A stretch of DNA of 64,000 nt, from the NCBI GenBank assembly GCA_049671305.1, contig JBATUR010000039.1, positions 62,001-126,000 of the forward strand. Reading direction: 5' to 3'. Positions 8,672 to 18,064 of the stretch are shown here, piece by piece. The position numbers and the translations under genes are program-made. The stretch is from CADCTM01 sp049671305 (GTDB lineage: Bacteria; Cyanobacteriota; Cyanobacteriia; Cyanobacteriales; Coleofasciculaceae). The notes below the pieces were generated by a model. That model saw only the letters and a list, made by a program, of their open reading frames with translations, did not search any database and had not been told where the DNA came from. The number at the start of each line of letters is the position of its first letter. Positions within the stretch are counted from its first letter, which is position 1.

Positions 8672-9162
8672 ACTATTACTATTTTGAGAACCCGACAGGG
8701 CTAACTTGGTCAACAAACTATTTAGTGTTGCAAATCTTTCCGCAGATTTTGAGTTTTTGTATAAAATATTAATATTTTTCTTTTTTCTTTGTGAACGTGT
8801 TTGAACGAAGAACAGATCAAGAAAAGTGTTAGGAGCTATGCTACTGGCGGTTTAACTATATTAGTAGACCGACATTTTCCGTCTAGTCAACCCTTCTGTC
8901 ACAAAAAGCCGAAACTTTCAGTATATTCACCCTATAGGGGATGATATCAGGAAACTTTCCCTATATTCTTCGATGATAGTCAGAAAACTTGGCGATAACA
9001 TATCGGTTAATTCATACTATCAAGAAATATTCTGAATATGATTCTGTAGAAAAGCGTTCCAAAAAGCTCCTTTGCTAACTCATGAAAATCATCCTAATCA
9101 AAGCATATAAATGATCTCAATCCGGTAAGATAACTCTAAATAGCTCGTTAATCAGAGAAACT
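8672..9162. other. AT-rich intergenic region upstream of the cassette
   Basis: About 490 bp without a gene. It separates the ATPase gene (minus) from the epimerase gene (plus), so it must hold both promoters. The only structure I see is the spaced direct repeat at 8911-9000 described separately. Confidence 0.4.
8911..9000. repeat. Spaced direct repeats GAAACTTTCnnTATATTC
   Basis: GAAACTTTCAGTATATTC (8911-8928) and GAAACTTTCCCTATATTC (8951-8968) match at 16 of 18 positions and start 40 bp apart. A weaker copy, GAAAACTT, sits at 8993. They lie upstream of the ATPase/TOPRIM cassette. They could be regulator sites or remains of a mobile-element end. Confidence 0.55.
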
Positions 9163-10089
9163 ATGCGAATTTTAATCATGGGTGGCACTCGCTTTATCGG
9201 AGTCTACTTAACAAAAATTTTGGTCAAACAAGGGCACGAAGTTGTACTGTTTAATCGCGGCAATAAACCTGCACCTGTGGAAGGCGTAAAACAGATAAAA
9301 GGCGATCGCACTGATGCCTCCCTACTCAAAGAAAAGTTATCCTCTGAAAGCTTTGATGCGGTTTTTGACAACAACGGACGAGAACTCAGTGATACGCAAC
9401 CGTTAGCAGAGATATTTAAAGACATACAGCACTTTATCTATATGAGTTCGGCGGGTGTCTATCTCAAAACTGACCAACTTCCCCACATTGAAGGTGATGC
9501 GGTTGATCCAAAAAGCCGTCACAAAGGCAAGCATGAAACGGAAGCATATCTTGCTCAATCTGGCTTACCTTGGACTTCCATTCGCCCTACATATATTTAC
9601 GGTTCCCAAAATTATAATGACCTGGAAGCCTGGTTTTTTGATCGAATTGTACGGAATCGCCCTGTTCCCATTCCTGGCAACGGAATGCACATCACACAAT
9701 TTGGTCATTGTCAAGATTTAGCGATGGCAATGTCTCAAGTTCTAGGAAATTCGGCAGCAGTTGGGCAGATTTATAATGTATCAGGCGATCGCTTTGTGAC
9801 TTTTGATGGTCTTGCCCGTGCTTGTGCCTAAGCCGCTGGAAAATCAGATGTAAAGTTAGTACATTACGATCCAAAACAATTTGATTTTGGTAAACGTAAA
9901 GCTTTCCCGTTAAGAGTTCAACACTTTTTTGCTTCGGTTAATAAAGCTAAAACTGAGCTAAATTGGCAACCGGAATATGATTTAGTTAGTGGTTTAAAAG
10001 ATTCGTTTCAAAACGATTATCAAGCATCAAATCGTGATCAAACTGAGGTTGATTTCTCTTTAGATGATCAGATTTTGAAAGCGGTTTAA
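9163..10089 (+). pseudogene. NAD-dependent epimerase/dehydratase gene interrupted by an in-frame TAA
   Basis: The reading frame opens at an ATG with the Rossmann motif MGGTRFIG and encodes a short-chain dehydrogenase-like protein of the CSP41 / NAD-epimerase type common in cyanobacteria. After 222 residues, TAA at 9829-9831 interrupts it. The same frame then continues for 85 more codons (GKRKAFPLRVQHFF... LNWQPEYDL) to the TAA at 10087-10089, giving the expected length of about 308 residues. A single CAA or AAA to TAA change would explain it. This is either a real nonsense mutation or a base-call error. The truncated product would lack the C-terminal substrate-side region. Confidence 0.85.
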
Positions 10090-10151
10090 GGATATAACCT
10101 TTTAGTATTGCTGAATATTCAACCGGGTAGCTGTCTGTTTTGTCTGTGCAA

Positions 10152-10316
10152 ATGCGACAAGCAGCGGCTCCCCAAACTTCTTTACTTGCTCAACTAAAAC
10201 CTCTCCTGCATTTACTATTTGAGAAACGCAAAGGAAAGGAAGCTTGGAGATACAAACAAATCGCTCCAAATTGGTATCTTTTCTACAGACAATATTATTA
10301 CCCGTTTCTAGGTTAA
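10152..10316 (+). CDS. Short orphan ORF, possibly a gene remnant
   Basis: 54 codons from an ATG to TAA, rich in aromatic residues near the end (WRYKQIAPNWYLFYRQYYYP). It has a protein-like composition and ends cleanly just before the convergent pgsA gene, but has no ribosome site, and the frame upstream is closed by TAG at 10128. It may be the tail of a deleted gene. I do not recognise the family. Confidence 0.3.
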   Translation: MRQAAAPQTSLLAQLKPLLHLLFEKRKGKEAWRYKQIAPNWYLFYRQYYYPFLG

Positions 10317-10348
10317 GAAGCCGCTTTTAACATTCCGCCGGCTCATCT

Positions 10349-10897
10349 TTACGATACATTTGGCGTTGCAGATTGATTACTTTTTTGCGGAAACAAATAA
10401 ATTGCGCCAGAAATCCAAGTTAGCGCAACAGATATCCAAAAAGCAACCAAAATCGGAATTTCCCAAGTCTCAGGTGTTGGTGCAATCAAAAGCGCGATCG
10501 CAATAATCTGACTCACAGTTTTCAGCTTACCCCAAATATTCGCACCACTAATGCTGCTACTGCCTGTTAAATTAGGATTAACTCGCCAACCTGCGATCGC
10601 TAATTCTCGTGCCAAAATTAAAAATACACCCCAAGCTGGCACCTGCCCAAGTTGAATTAATACCAACAAAGGCGCTAATACTAAAAACTTATCAACTAAC
10701 GGGTCTAAAAACTTACCTAATTCTGTAACTTGGTTCAGTTTACGTGCCAAATAACCATCTAACCAATCAGTAAGTGCAGCGACGAGAAAAATTGCCAAAC
10801 AAACCCAGCGCGTTTGCTCAGTTGGGTTATTCAAACCGTATAAAATAAACGGTAGCGCTAGTAAACGAGAAAAAGTAATCGCATTAGGTAGATTCAT
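10349..10897 (-). CDS. pgsA: CDP-diacylglycerol-glycerol-3-phosphate 3-phosphatidyltransferase
   Basis: A 182-residue membrane enzyme that makes phosphatidylglycerol phosphate, the first committed step to phosphatidylglycerol, an essential thylakoid lipid in cyanobacteria. The CDP-alcohol phosphotransferase signature is complete: D44-WLDG-YLAR, then G61KFLD65PLVD69, supplying the metal-binding aspartates. Four to five hydrophobic segments match the family, as does the length. The gene stands alone on the minus strand with ATG at 10897. Confidence 0.93.
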   Translation of the reverse strand: MNLPNAITFSRLLALPFILYGLNNPTEQTRWVCLAIFLVAALTDWLDGYLARKLNQVTELGKFLDPLVDKFLVLAPLLVLIQLGQVPAWGVFLILARELAIAGWRVNPNLTGSSSISGANIWGKLKTVSQIIAIALLIAPTPETWEIPILVAFWISVALTWISGAIYLFPQKSNQSATPNVS

Positions 10898-11013
10898 AAA
10901 ACCGTGAGTTAAATATCAGGCTTCTTTCTTGATAACTCACAATTGACTCAATCGACATCTAATTGCTCAAATATCTAATTATTTGAGATGAAATCATGGC
11001 TTGTCACTTCTCA

Positions 11014-11712
11014 TCAACAAGCACCTTCATTATTAGCAACTATCTTCAACGTCTTTAAAATCAGCTTCAAATCGTAAGTAACAGACCACTTTTGCTGATA
11101 ATTAAGATCCATCTGCACAATAGCTTCAAAATCGGTAATGCAAGAGCGTCCATTTGCCTGCCACTCGCCTGTAATGCCTGGTTTTGTATTCAGTCGCGCC
11201 CAATGATGTTGCTCATATCTTATAACTTCATCAAGTAGCGGTGGACGAGTGCCAACTAAACTCATCTCACCTTTAAGAACATTCCAAAACTGAGGCAACT
11301 CATCTAAGCTAGTACGGCGTAAAATCTTGCCAATGCGAGTAACACGGGGATCATTGTCATTTTTGAAGATATTACCACTTGCTTGATTGCTTACTAAATG
11401 CTTGAGGCAGTCAGCTTTAACAACCATTGAGCGAAACTTCCAGATCCGAAAGGGTTTGCCTCTTAATCCACAGCGTATTTGACTATAAAAGATTGGACCT
11501 GGATTATCAAGTTTAATTGCGATCGCGACCGGAATTATGACAACCGCCGTTACTGCCAAGCCTAGCATTGCTCCGAGCCAATCAATTAGGCGTTTGCGCC
11601 TGCAAAAAGCTGAATTGTGAACGTTTTGTCGGTTTGTGTAACTTTGAGTTGAGCGATTAGGAATTGCTAGATCAACCCTTGAAGAAGCTTTTGACTTGGA
11701 TATGGTAGACAC
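11014..11712 (-). CDS. Undecaprenyl-phosphate sugar phosphotransferase (exopolysaccharide initiation)
   Basis: 232 residues, a short single-domain member of the bacterial sugar-transferase family (PF02397). One N-terminal hydrophobic helix (residues about 46-68) precedes the motifs KFRSMV, TRIGKILRRTSLDELPQ and NVLKGEMSLVGTRPP, then PGITGEW. Such enzymes transfer a sugar phosphate from a UDP-sugar to the lipid carrier to start polysaccharide synthesis. There are no other polysaccharide genes beside it, so this is an orphan initiator. The start is GTG at 11712 with no clear ribosome site. Confidence 0.9.
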   Translation of the reverse strand: MSTISKSKASSRVDLAIPNRSTQSYTNRQNVHNSAFCRRKRLIDWLGAMLGLAVTAVVIIPVAIAIKLDNPGPIFYSQIRCGLRGKPFRIWKFRSMVVKADCLKHLVSNQASGNIFKNDNDPRVTRIGKILRRTSLDELPQFWNVLKGEMSLVGTRPPLLDEVIRYEQHHWARLNTKPGITGEWQANGRSCITDFEAIVQMDLNYQQKWSVTYDLKLILKTLKIVANNEGAC

Positions 11713-11918
11713 TGTTGAACCGTAGATTTATTACGGAATATCGATTTTTTAGGTCAATATGCCGCTAATAGTATTGAGCTTCTTTAAGCAAAGACAGTAA
11801 AACTACTGCTACTTTACAATATCTTTACAGAAAAAACCGCTTTTTAAAGTTTTTGTAAAGTTATGCTTGAGTTTCTTGATAATTAGATATTGTTATGGTA
11901 GTTTGATGGTCTGGTGTG

Positions 11919-13799
11919 CTATTCAGCCCATTTGACAAACAACGGCTCGGCAAATTTTTGAGTTATTGTAGAAACAAGCATATCCAAGTAGTCTGCTAAA
12001 CGCTGTCGTTGCTGAAGGTTGAGGCAATAGTGATCGCCTTCCTGAGAAAAAAGCGGCGCTGTAGTAAGTTCATCAAACAGACTAGTTTGAGAAGCCACAA
12101 TTCGGCTATCCTGTTCTGGTGAAGGCACTAAACCCGCTGGTAATTGACCATTTACCAAATCAACTAAGCGATCATAACAAGCACTCGTATTCAAGCCTCG
12201 ACGTTCCAACTGCTGCATAATTTCTTCAAGACTATAGCTATTACTTGCCTGTGGCAGTTGCCAAGAAGCGCGTATCAGTTCTAAAAGTAGAAAATAATCA
12301 TTATATTGGTGTTGGGAACGATGCAAAACTTGGGGATAAAGAGGTAGAGTTGCTAGTCCCGTCGCCACTAAACCACTCTTTATTAATGAGTTTAAAATTA
12401 AATTTTCTGGCTCTACTTTTGCTGATTTTTTGATTGCCTTTTGGACAAAGATCGCATGAGGAAGTCTTGTGCTTATCCACTTTTCGATAGTCTCTAAAAC
12501 CGTGCCACCAACACCGACAAATTGAGTAATTTTTGCTTCAGTTAGTCCAGTTTCAACCATCAGCCGCAGTAGTCCTTGATTAAGCTGCTGCACAAACGGT
12601 AAAATCACTAATGTTTCTAAATCTGCAGCCTTAACTAACCAGCGATTATGCCCAAGCTCTAAAGTAAATTCCTCTTTATGTTGTAGGATCGTTAGCAAGT
12701 AGCCAGAGGCTTTGAGCAGTGCTTTACCAAAAGCTGAATCTAATAATAATAATGATAAGCGATCGCGTTTTTGCTGATCCAGTTGTCCAGGTTGTGGTAA
12801 TTCAAACTCACTAGTTAGGGAAATTTGTTGCAGTTGTGTTTCAGACAATTGAGGATATAATAACTGACAGAAAATATCTTGAGCTAGAGCATCACTACCA
12901 TAAGCCAAACTCAAGACACTAAAATCATCGTGAGTTAGTTTTTTAAGATCATCTGGAAAATCAACTAAAGCCATTTCTGTTGTCGTCATGCCAGCCTTAA
13001 TTACTAACATTCCGCCGCGACATTGTGATGCAGCTAAAAACGAGAATTCCTCTATAGTTTCTGGATTATTAAGAGCAACACTTGGTAAAATAGCAAGAGA
13101 AATAGCGATCGCATCTTCCACAAAAAAAACTTGCTCAGGATGCTTAACCAGCTTCGCATCTAGCACAGCTTCCCGCAAGTTTAACTGATAAGTATCACCC
13201 CAACTTGCCGGATAACCACAAATTACACCCTGCAATTTTCCCAAAGCTAGCGCTAAAGTTTCTGGCGTCAAACCAACCGCTCCCACCTTCATTACCGCAT
13301 CTGCTAAAGTACTCTTGGGCGAAATTGTTCCAAGCATTGCTTGCAAAGTCCGCCGCACCCAATAAAGAGAAACCAATTGTTGATTTGGCAGCTTAATTTG
13401 TGGTTGCCACTGTTGCTGATCAGGACAATAGTAAGGAACACCAATATTTAAATAAGGCTTAAAGTTTTCTAAGAAAATTCCTGACTTTTCACTTGCCAAT
13501 TTTGCTGCCAAAGAACCAACAATAATCGGAGTTACCGGAAATTTAACAAATAATTTGCTTGCTGCTTCGCCAGAATAAGTTATTGCCGGCAAACGAAAAA
13601 TTGCAGCAGAATTACGAATTGACAATTGAGGATTAACTGTTTGTAATTGTTCTTGGCTAATGTGTAATTCATTTGACCAAAACAGCGGATAGCGTTGAGC
13701 CGTGGCTTTGTTTAAAAGCACCGCTGAAACTCCAGTTGTGCCAAAGTCTATTCCTAAATACCAAACGGCGTTATTAATATCAACGGAGTGTGCAAGCAT
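11919..13799 (-). CDS. Hsp70-like actin-fold ATPase, hypothetical
   Basis: 626 residues from the ATG (the TTG one codon earlier is also possible). The N-terminus YLGIDFGTTGVSAVLL is the phosphate-1 loop of the Hsp70/actin superfamily. GGMLVIKAGMTTTEMALVD resembles phosphate 2, and ITQFVGVGGTVLETIEKWI fits the adenosine motif. It lacks an obvious DnaK substrate-binding domain; the C-terminus is leucine- and glutamine-rich. It follows the 932-residue acidic protein gene by 140 bp on the same strand, so the two may act together. The function is unknown; a chaperone-like or cytoskeletal ATPase is an inference. Confidence 0.7.
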   Translation of the reverse strand: MLAHSVDINNAVWYLGIDFGTTGVSAVLLNKATAQRYPLFWSNELHISQEQLQTVNPQLSIRNSAAIFRLPAITYSGEAASKLFVKFPVTPIIVGSLAAKLASEKSGIFLENFKPYLNIGVPYYCPDQQQWQPQIKLPNQQLVSLYWVRRTLQAMLGTISPKSTLADAVMKVGAVGLTPETLALALGKLQGVICGYPASWGDTYQLNLREAVLDAKLVKHPEQVFFVEDAIAISLAILPSVALNNPETIEEFSFLAASQCRGGMLVIKAGMTTTEMALVDFPDDLKKLTHDDFSVLSLAYGSDALAQDIFCQLLYPQLSETQLQQISLTSEFELPQPGQLDQQKRDRLSLLLLDSAFGKALLKASGYLLTILQHKEEFTLELGHNRWLVKAADLETLVILPFVQQLNQGLLRLMVETGLTEAKITQFVGVGGTVLETIEKWISTRLPHAIFVQKAIKKSAKVEPENLILNSLIKSGLVATGLATLPLYPQVLHRSQHQYNDYFLLLELIRASWQLPQASNSYSLEEIMQQLERRGLNTSACYDRLVDLVNGQLPAGLVPSPEQDSRIVASQTSLFDELTTAPLFSQEGDHYCLNLQQRQRLADYLDMLVSTITQKFAEPLFVKWAE

Positions 13800-13942
13800 C
13801 AAGTTGTTAACAGATTAAAAGCGGATTTTAGGGTTGCTGGTTGCTATGATTTGAGTTTATATCTTCAACTTATTGAGGTAAGTTTTCTGGGCATTAAAGA
13901 AGTGATTTTAATAGCAATTGAAGTGTGTCTTGTAGACACATT

Positions 13943-16741
13943 TTAGGCATTAAAATCATGACTATTATTTTTTGTCTCCTCAGCAGAATCTGGCAAGGTT
14001 TCCTGCTCAGTTTGTGATATCTCATCAGGTTGATCTAAGTCTAGATCACTAGTATTTTTAGGCAGGGTAAGTGATGATTCTGGATGCTCACTTGCCTCGC
14101 CGCTTAATATCTGTTCGGCATCGCTGTCTTGAAGTTCGGGCGGCGTAGTTGTTGAAATTTCTGAGTCTAGGTTCATGCTCGTTTCTTGAAAATCTTCAGT
14201 GATCTCGTCCTCTGTTTGAGCCGAGTTTTCACTATTTGTTGGAGGTACATTTAATGCTTGAGATTGAGTTGCTTGCAGATCATCAAAAGTTGTTGAGTTA
14301 GAATTTGGCTGCTGATCTTCTGAAATAATCGGCATCATTGAGTCAGGGTTTGGCTCATCTTGTCCTAACCGCAAGGCATTTTGTTTTGCCGCTTCGCCAA
14401 ATTCCAAAGGAGGAGCAATCACTTCTTCCATAATTCCGTCATTTGGCTCATCCCACTCCATTTCATCAATCACAATTTCATCTTCAAAACCGATATACTC
14501 TTCTGATATTTGCCCATCCCAGTTTTCATGATCAAGTTCTAATGCCTCTGAAGGAAATAAATCTGGTTCAAAGTCTAATTCTTCAGAAAGACTAGTCGCA
14601 GCCGTGGCAGAATCTTCTGGTTGTGCTGGTTTTTCTGAGGTTGTCTCAGGCATGACAGTCAAATCATCATTGGGCCAACTAGGAAAAACAAACTCTTCCC
14701 AGTCTTCTGCCAGCAATTCCTCAGACATCAAAAAGCGATTGTTACTTACTTCTGCCGCCTCGCTAGCATCGGGTCTAGGTGTGCCGTTAGAGACAGACTC
14801 AAAGCTGTATAGGTCGTCGCTCAACTGCCGGAGTGCTTTTTGATCTAAACGAATTTCCCGGTCAGGATCGTCATCTAAGGTATCTGTGATCAGCAAATCT
14901 TCTTCTGGTGAAGCAGGGATATAACGGTCTTCAACATTAGCTGTTTCAGCCGCATCTTGTGTTGTGGGGGCTGAGGTTTGAATATCCGGCGGCATTTTCG
15001 TTTCAAGCAAGATAGGCTCACTTATCGCCATTTCCTCAAATAAATCAGTCAAGGCAGTAATAGTGAAGAGCGTTTCTTGATCAACAGGAGTTTCTAAATC
15101 AGCAGATTCCAACTCAGGATTATAATCAGCAAATAAATCAGTTGAGGAATTTTCCACAAATAAATCCCACGGTTCAGAAGACTGCCTTGCCGACCAATCT
15201 TCAGCTTGCCCTTGGGTTGATTGAATTGCGGGGTCTACAAGTCCTTCAAACAAAAGATCATCAACATCTGTCAAATTGACCGCTTCAGCGTTGGTGAGCG
15301 ACTCAGAGCCGCTTGAGGGCAGCATTTCGGCGTCTTGTGGAGGGGTTGCCGACTCAGCATCAGCTTCTAATTCTTCTGGAGTGGAAGGACTAATCAGCGA
15401 GTCGTTGCCGAAGAGATTTTTGTACAATTCATCTATTTCTTGGCGACGCTGATCAGAAATAAGATTAACTTCAGCAGCTTGATTGAGTGCTTCAACTCCT
15501 GTTAGTTCACCTTGTCGTGAGAGGAGCGGGGGTGGTGGCTCGTTAACTAGTTCTAGGAGGTAGTCTAGATCTTGAGGAGCTGAAGGGTTTGAGGTTTCCA
15601 GATCAAGTTGCAGAAATGTATCAATGCGATCTGCGTTTCGCTCTTTACTCGCTTCGCTATCGCTCATGTCATCTGGGTTTACATAATCTAGTCCTTCGAT
15701 AATTTCCCAGTCTTCTGAATTTAAGTGTTCGGGAAAATTATCTGCCGTTAACGCCTCAAATTCGCTCTTATATGTTGCCTGACTCGTTACCTCGTGAGTG
15801 CCAAGATTTGGTAAGGGCAAGATTTGTCCAGTTTTAGGATCATTTTGTTCTGCTTGCTGAGAAACCTGATTGGGTATTGCTGGCTCAATTGACTCTTGGA
15901 GATAAGCTTTATTTGGCGATGAAGATTGCAGGGAAGTTTGTAAAATAGTTGAAGCTTCTCGTCCCAACTGAGAAGCCAAGCGATTAATTAAACCCGTAAA
16001 CAGCGTTTCTCCTTGAGCGCCCAAGTTGTGCATTTTCTCCAAACCTTGGGATAGCGAATCTTGATAGCTTTGCAGATCATTTTGTAATGTCTCAAAGATC
16101 AGGCGCTGATTCACATCCAGAGTACTCATCATGCGATCGGACTCAGCTTGAATATGTCTTAATTGTGCTAGGCGTTCGTCTGGAGCGATAGCACTTCTTT
16201 CCTTACTACCCCTCGTACTAACCGGACTCGTTGCCTCAGTGGCGACAACTGCCTGAGCCAAAAGGCGATCTTCCAAGTCTTCACTAATTTGAGCCAACTG
16301 AGAAGTCAAACTAGCAGTACAATGACTTACCAACTTAGCAGAAAATTCCGAAATAAATTGCTCAGTCAGCTTAGGTTCGGCAGATAAATCTAGCTCTTGC
16401 TTAGAGCGCTCCATTTGCCGAATTTCTTGTAATAAAGATTCGCGTTGTTGATGTAAAACCTTGATATCTGCCTGCAGCGGTTGCAGCAAGTCAGCACGCA
16501 AAACCGACATCTCTTGTCTTACTGAGTGCACAATTTCTTGTACCGCTTCCTGGTGAGCGTTTAAGGTTGCTTCAGGAGGATGTCGTGATGCTACATTTTG
16601 TTGTTGAGAAACCAAATAGCGCCGAACTCGTTCAAGCACTTGGCGTTCCCGTGCTGGATCAGCCGGTTTAAACCAGAGGGGACGAGAGGCGGCAATTAGC
16701 AGGATGCCATCAATATCATCGATTAGAGATTGAATATCCAT
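13943..16741 (-). CDS. Large acidic coiled-coil protein, hypothetical
   Basis: 932 residues, strongly acidic. Residues 1-240 form a conserved-looking helical head (MDIQSLIDDIDGILLIAA) followed by long heptad-like helices rich in Gln and Glu, a probable coiled coil. The remainder is Asp/Glu/Ser/Pro-rich and likely disordered, with recurring short W/F motifs embedded in acid (NLFGND, DLFVEN, DLFADY, DLFEEM, EFVFPSW). Such repeated linear motifs often bind a partner several times. There is no membrane segment or enzymatic motif. It is the first gene of a probable pair with the Hsp70-like gene downstream. The family is unknown. Confidence 0.7.
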   Translation of the reverse strand: MDIQSLIDDIDGILLIAASRPLWFKPADPARERQVLERVRRYLVSQQQNVASRHPPEATLNAHQEAVQEIVHSVRQEMSVLRADLLQPLQADIKVLHQQRESLLQEIRQMERSKQELDLSAEPKLTEQFISEFSAKLVSHCTASLTSQLAQISEDLEDRLLAQAVVATEATSPVSTRGSKERSAIAPDERLAQLRHIQAESDRMMSTLDVNQRLIFETLQNDLQSYQDSLSQGLEKMHNLGAQGETLFTGLINRLASQLGREASTILQTSLQSSSPNKAYLQESIEPAIPNQVSQQAEQNDPKTGQILPLPNLGTHEVTSQATYKSEFEALTADNFPEHLNSEDWEIIEGLDYVNPDDMSDSEASKERNADRIDTFLQLDLETSNPSAPQDLDYLLELVNEPPPPLLSRQGELTGVEALNQAAEVNLISDQRRQEIDELYKNLFGNDSLISPSTPEELEADAESATPPQDAEMLPSSGSESLTNAEAVNLTDVDDLLFEGLVDPAIQSTQGQAEDWSARQSSEPWDLFVENSSTDLFADYNPELESADLETPVDQETLFTITALTDLFEEMAISEPILLETKMPPDIQTSAPTTQDAAETANVEDRYIPASPEEDLLITDTLDDDPDREIRLDQKALRQLSDDLYSFESVSNGTPRPDASEAAEVSNNRFLMSEELLAEDWEEFVFPSWPNDDLTVMPETTSEKPAQPEDSATAATSLSEELDFEPDLFPSEALELDHENWDGQISEEYIGFEDEIVIDEMEWDEPNDGIMEEVIAPPLEFGEAAKQNALRLGQDEPNPDSMMPIISEDQQPNSNSTTFDDLQATQSQALNVPPTNSENSAQTEDEITEDFQETSMNLDSEISTTTPPELQDSDAEQILSGEASEHPESSLTLPKNTSDLDLDQPDEISQTEQETLPDSAEETKNNSHDFNA

Positions 16742-17241
16742 TACTTGAAGTCACGGTGGAACTCGAAAAAGAGAATGAATGCGGTGGTTGGAGCGAGAGA
16801 TGAATCTTCTACTTTAATGTTATGTTGTCCGACTCACTGAAGATAAAATGAAATTTTGAGCAAAGAAACAGAGAATTGAAGATTGACTCTTGGGGAGTAG
16901 TTGCAGCATCCAGGTCTAGATTCCCCAGAAAAATTGAGAATTGACAAAAATTAAGTTGATTTTCATCATCATAAACTCAATACTGCTCTTGGAGTGAATT
17001 GAAAGCATTTATCTTGCTTGAGATTTTGGTCAGGATAGCAAATGACGCATAATAACTGTGTACCTATTTTCCGATGATTACTCCAAGCGCCACGAAAGCT
17101 GCTGTAACGGCTGCTGTTTGACCAGATAGAAATTATTTTTAATTTCTTCTCTCAATGCGTGAAGATAGAAGCGATTTATCTGCCCAATAGCGTTTACAAT
17201 ATGCTTTGCCTTCATGGAAGACCGAATATAGCCCCGAGGCA
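16742..17241. other. Divergent intergenic region
   Basis: About 500 bp between divergent genes (the acidic coiled-coil protein and the Crp-family regulator). It must contain both promoters. I see no RNA gene, repeat or clear operator in it. Confidence 0.4.
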
Positions 17242-17922
17242 ATGAACTTGAAAAATAATGATAATCATGAGCTAATTTCTTTTTTTAATGGTTTGCCAGA
17301 TGTTTCGGTTGAGCAAGCCACTTCTCATGTTGTCACTCGTACTCATCCAGCTAATCGAGTGATTTTGCTAGAAAATGATTGGGGAGGCTCAGTATACTTC
17401 ATTATCGATGGCTGGGCAAAAATTCGCACCTACAACCTGGATGGTAAAGAGGTGACGTTGAATATCTTGGGTAAGGGTGAACTGTTTGGCGAAATGGCGG
17501 CGCTGGATGAGGTGCCTCGTTCGACAGATGTAATTACCTTAACTGAGACAACTATTGGCAGTATCCCCGCTCAGGATTTTGTGCAATTAATTCATAATGA
17601 ACCGTTAGCCGGTGTCCGCTTGTCCCAGCTAATGGCAAAGCGCCTGCGTCAAGTTAATCGGCGCTTGCGTTTGCGAGAGTCGGATAGTACTTCGCGGGTG
17701 GCAGATACTTTGTTGTTTTTGGCAGAAGGGCAAGGCAAACTCAGGCAGCAAGGCACGGAAATTCCTAACTTACCTCATCGAGAGTTGAGTAGTCTCAGTG
17801 GACTGGCAAGGGAAACGGTGACTAGGGTGTTGACGAAGCTGGAGAAGAAAAATTTGATCGCACGGGATCACGATATTATGTTTATCCCAGATGTGGCGGC
17901 TTTGGAACGAATTATTGCCTAA
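17242..17922 (+). CDS. Crp/Fnr-family transcription regulator
   Basis: 226 residues from the first ATG; a TTG at 17206 would add 12. The N-terminal cyclic-nucleotide-binding-like beta barrel contains ILGKGELFGEMAALDEVPRS, close to the Crp phosphate cassette. A long dimer helix follows, and then a winged helix-turn-helix (HRELSSLSGLARETVTRVL). It probably binds palindromic DNA as a dimer. The effector cannot be told from sequence. It stands alone upstream of a universal stress protein gene. Confidence 0.9.
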   Translation: MNLKNNDNHELISFFNGLPDVSVEQATSHVVTRTHPANRVILLENDWGGSVYFIIDGWAKIRTYNLDGKEVTLNILGKGELFGEMAALDEVPRSTDVITLTETTIGSIPAQDFVQLIHNEPLAGVRLSQLMAKRLRQVNRRLRLRESDSTSRVADTLLFLAEGQGKLRQQGTEIPNLPHRELSSLSGLARETVTRVLTKLEKKNLIARDHDIMFIPDVAALERIIA

Positions 17923-18064
17923 ACTTAAATCTGTCCTAGTTTGATGGCATCAATATCAAGATTTTTCGCTTGCTCATGGTTTGGCAGTTTTTGGTTAGGC
18001 TAGAAGCATCTACCTCTATTGAGCCTAGATTTTTTTAACCTTGATTAATTAATACTTAAATTTT

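Noticed and set aside
8911..8970. Tn7-like or CAST transposon end
   Set aside because: The spaced repeats resemble transposase-binding sites in layout only. No TnsB/TnsC genes and no second end were found in the window.
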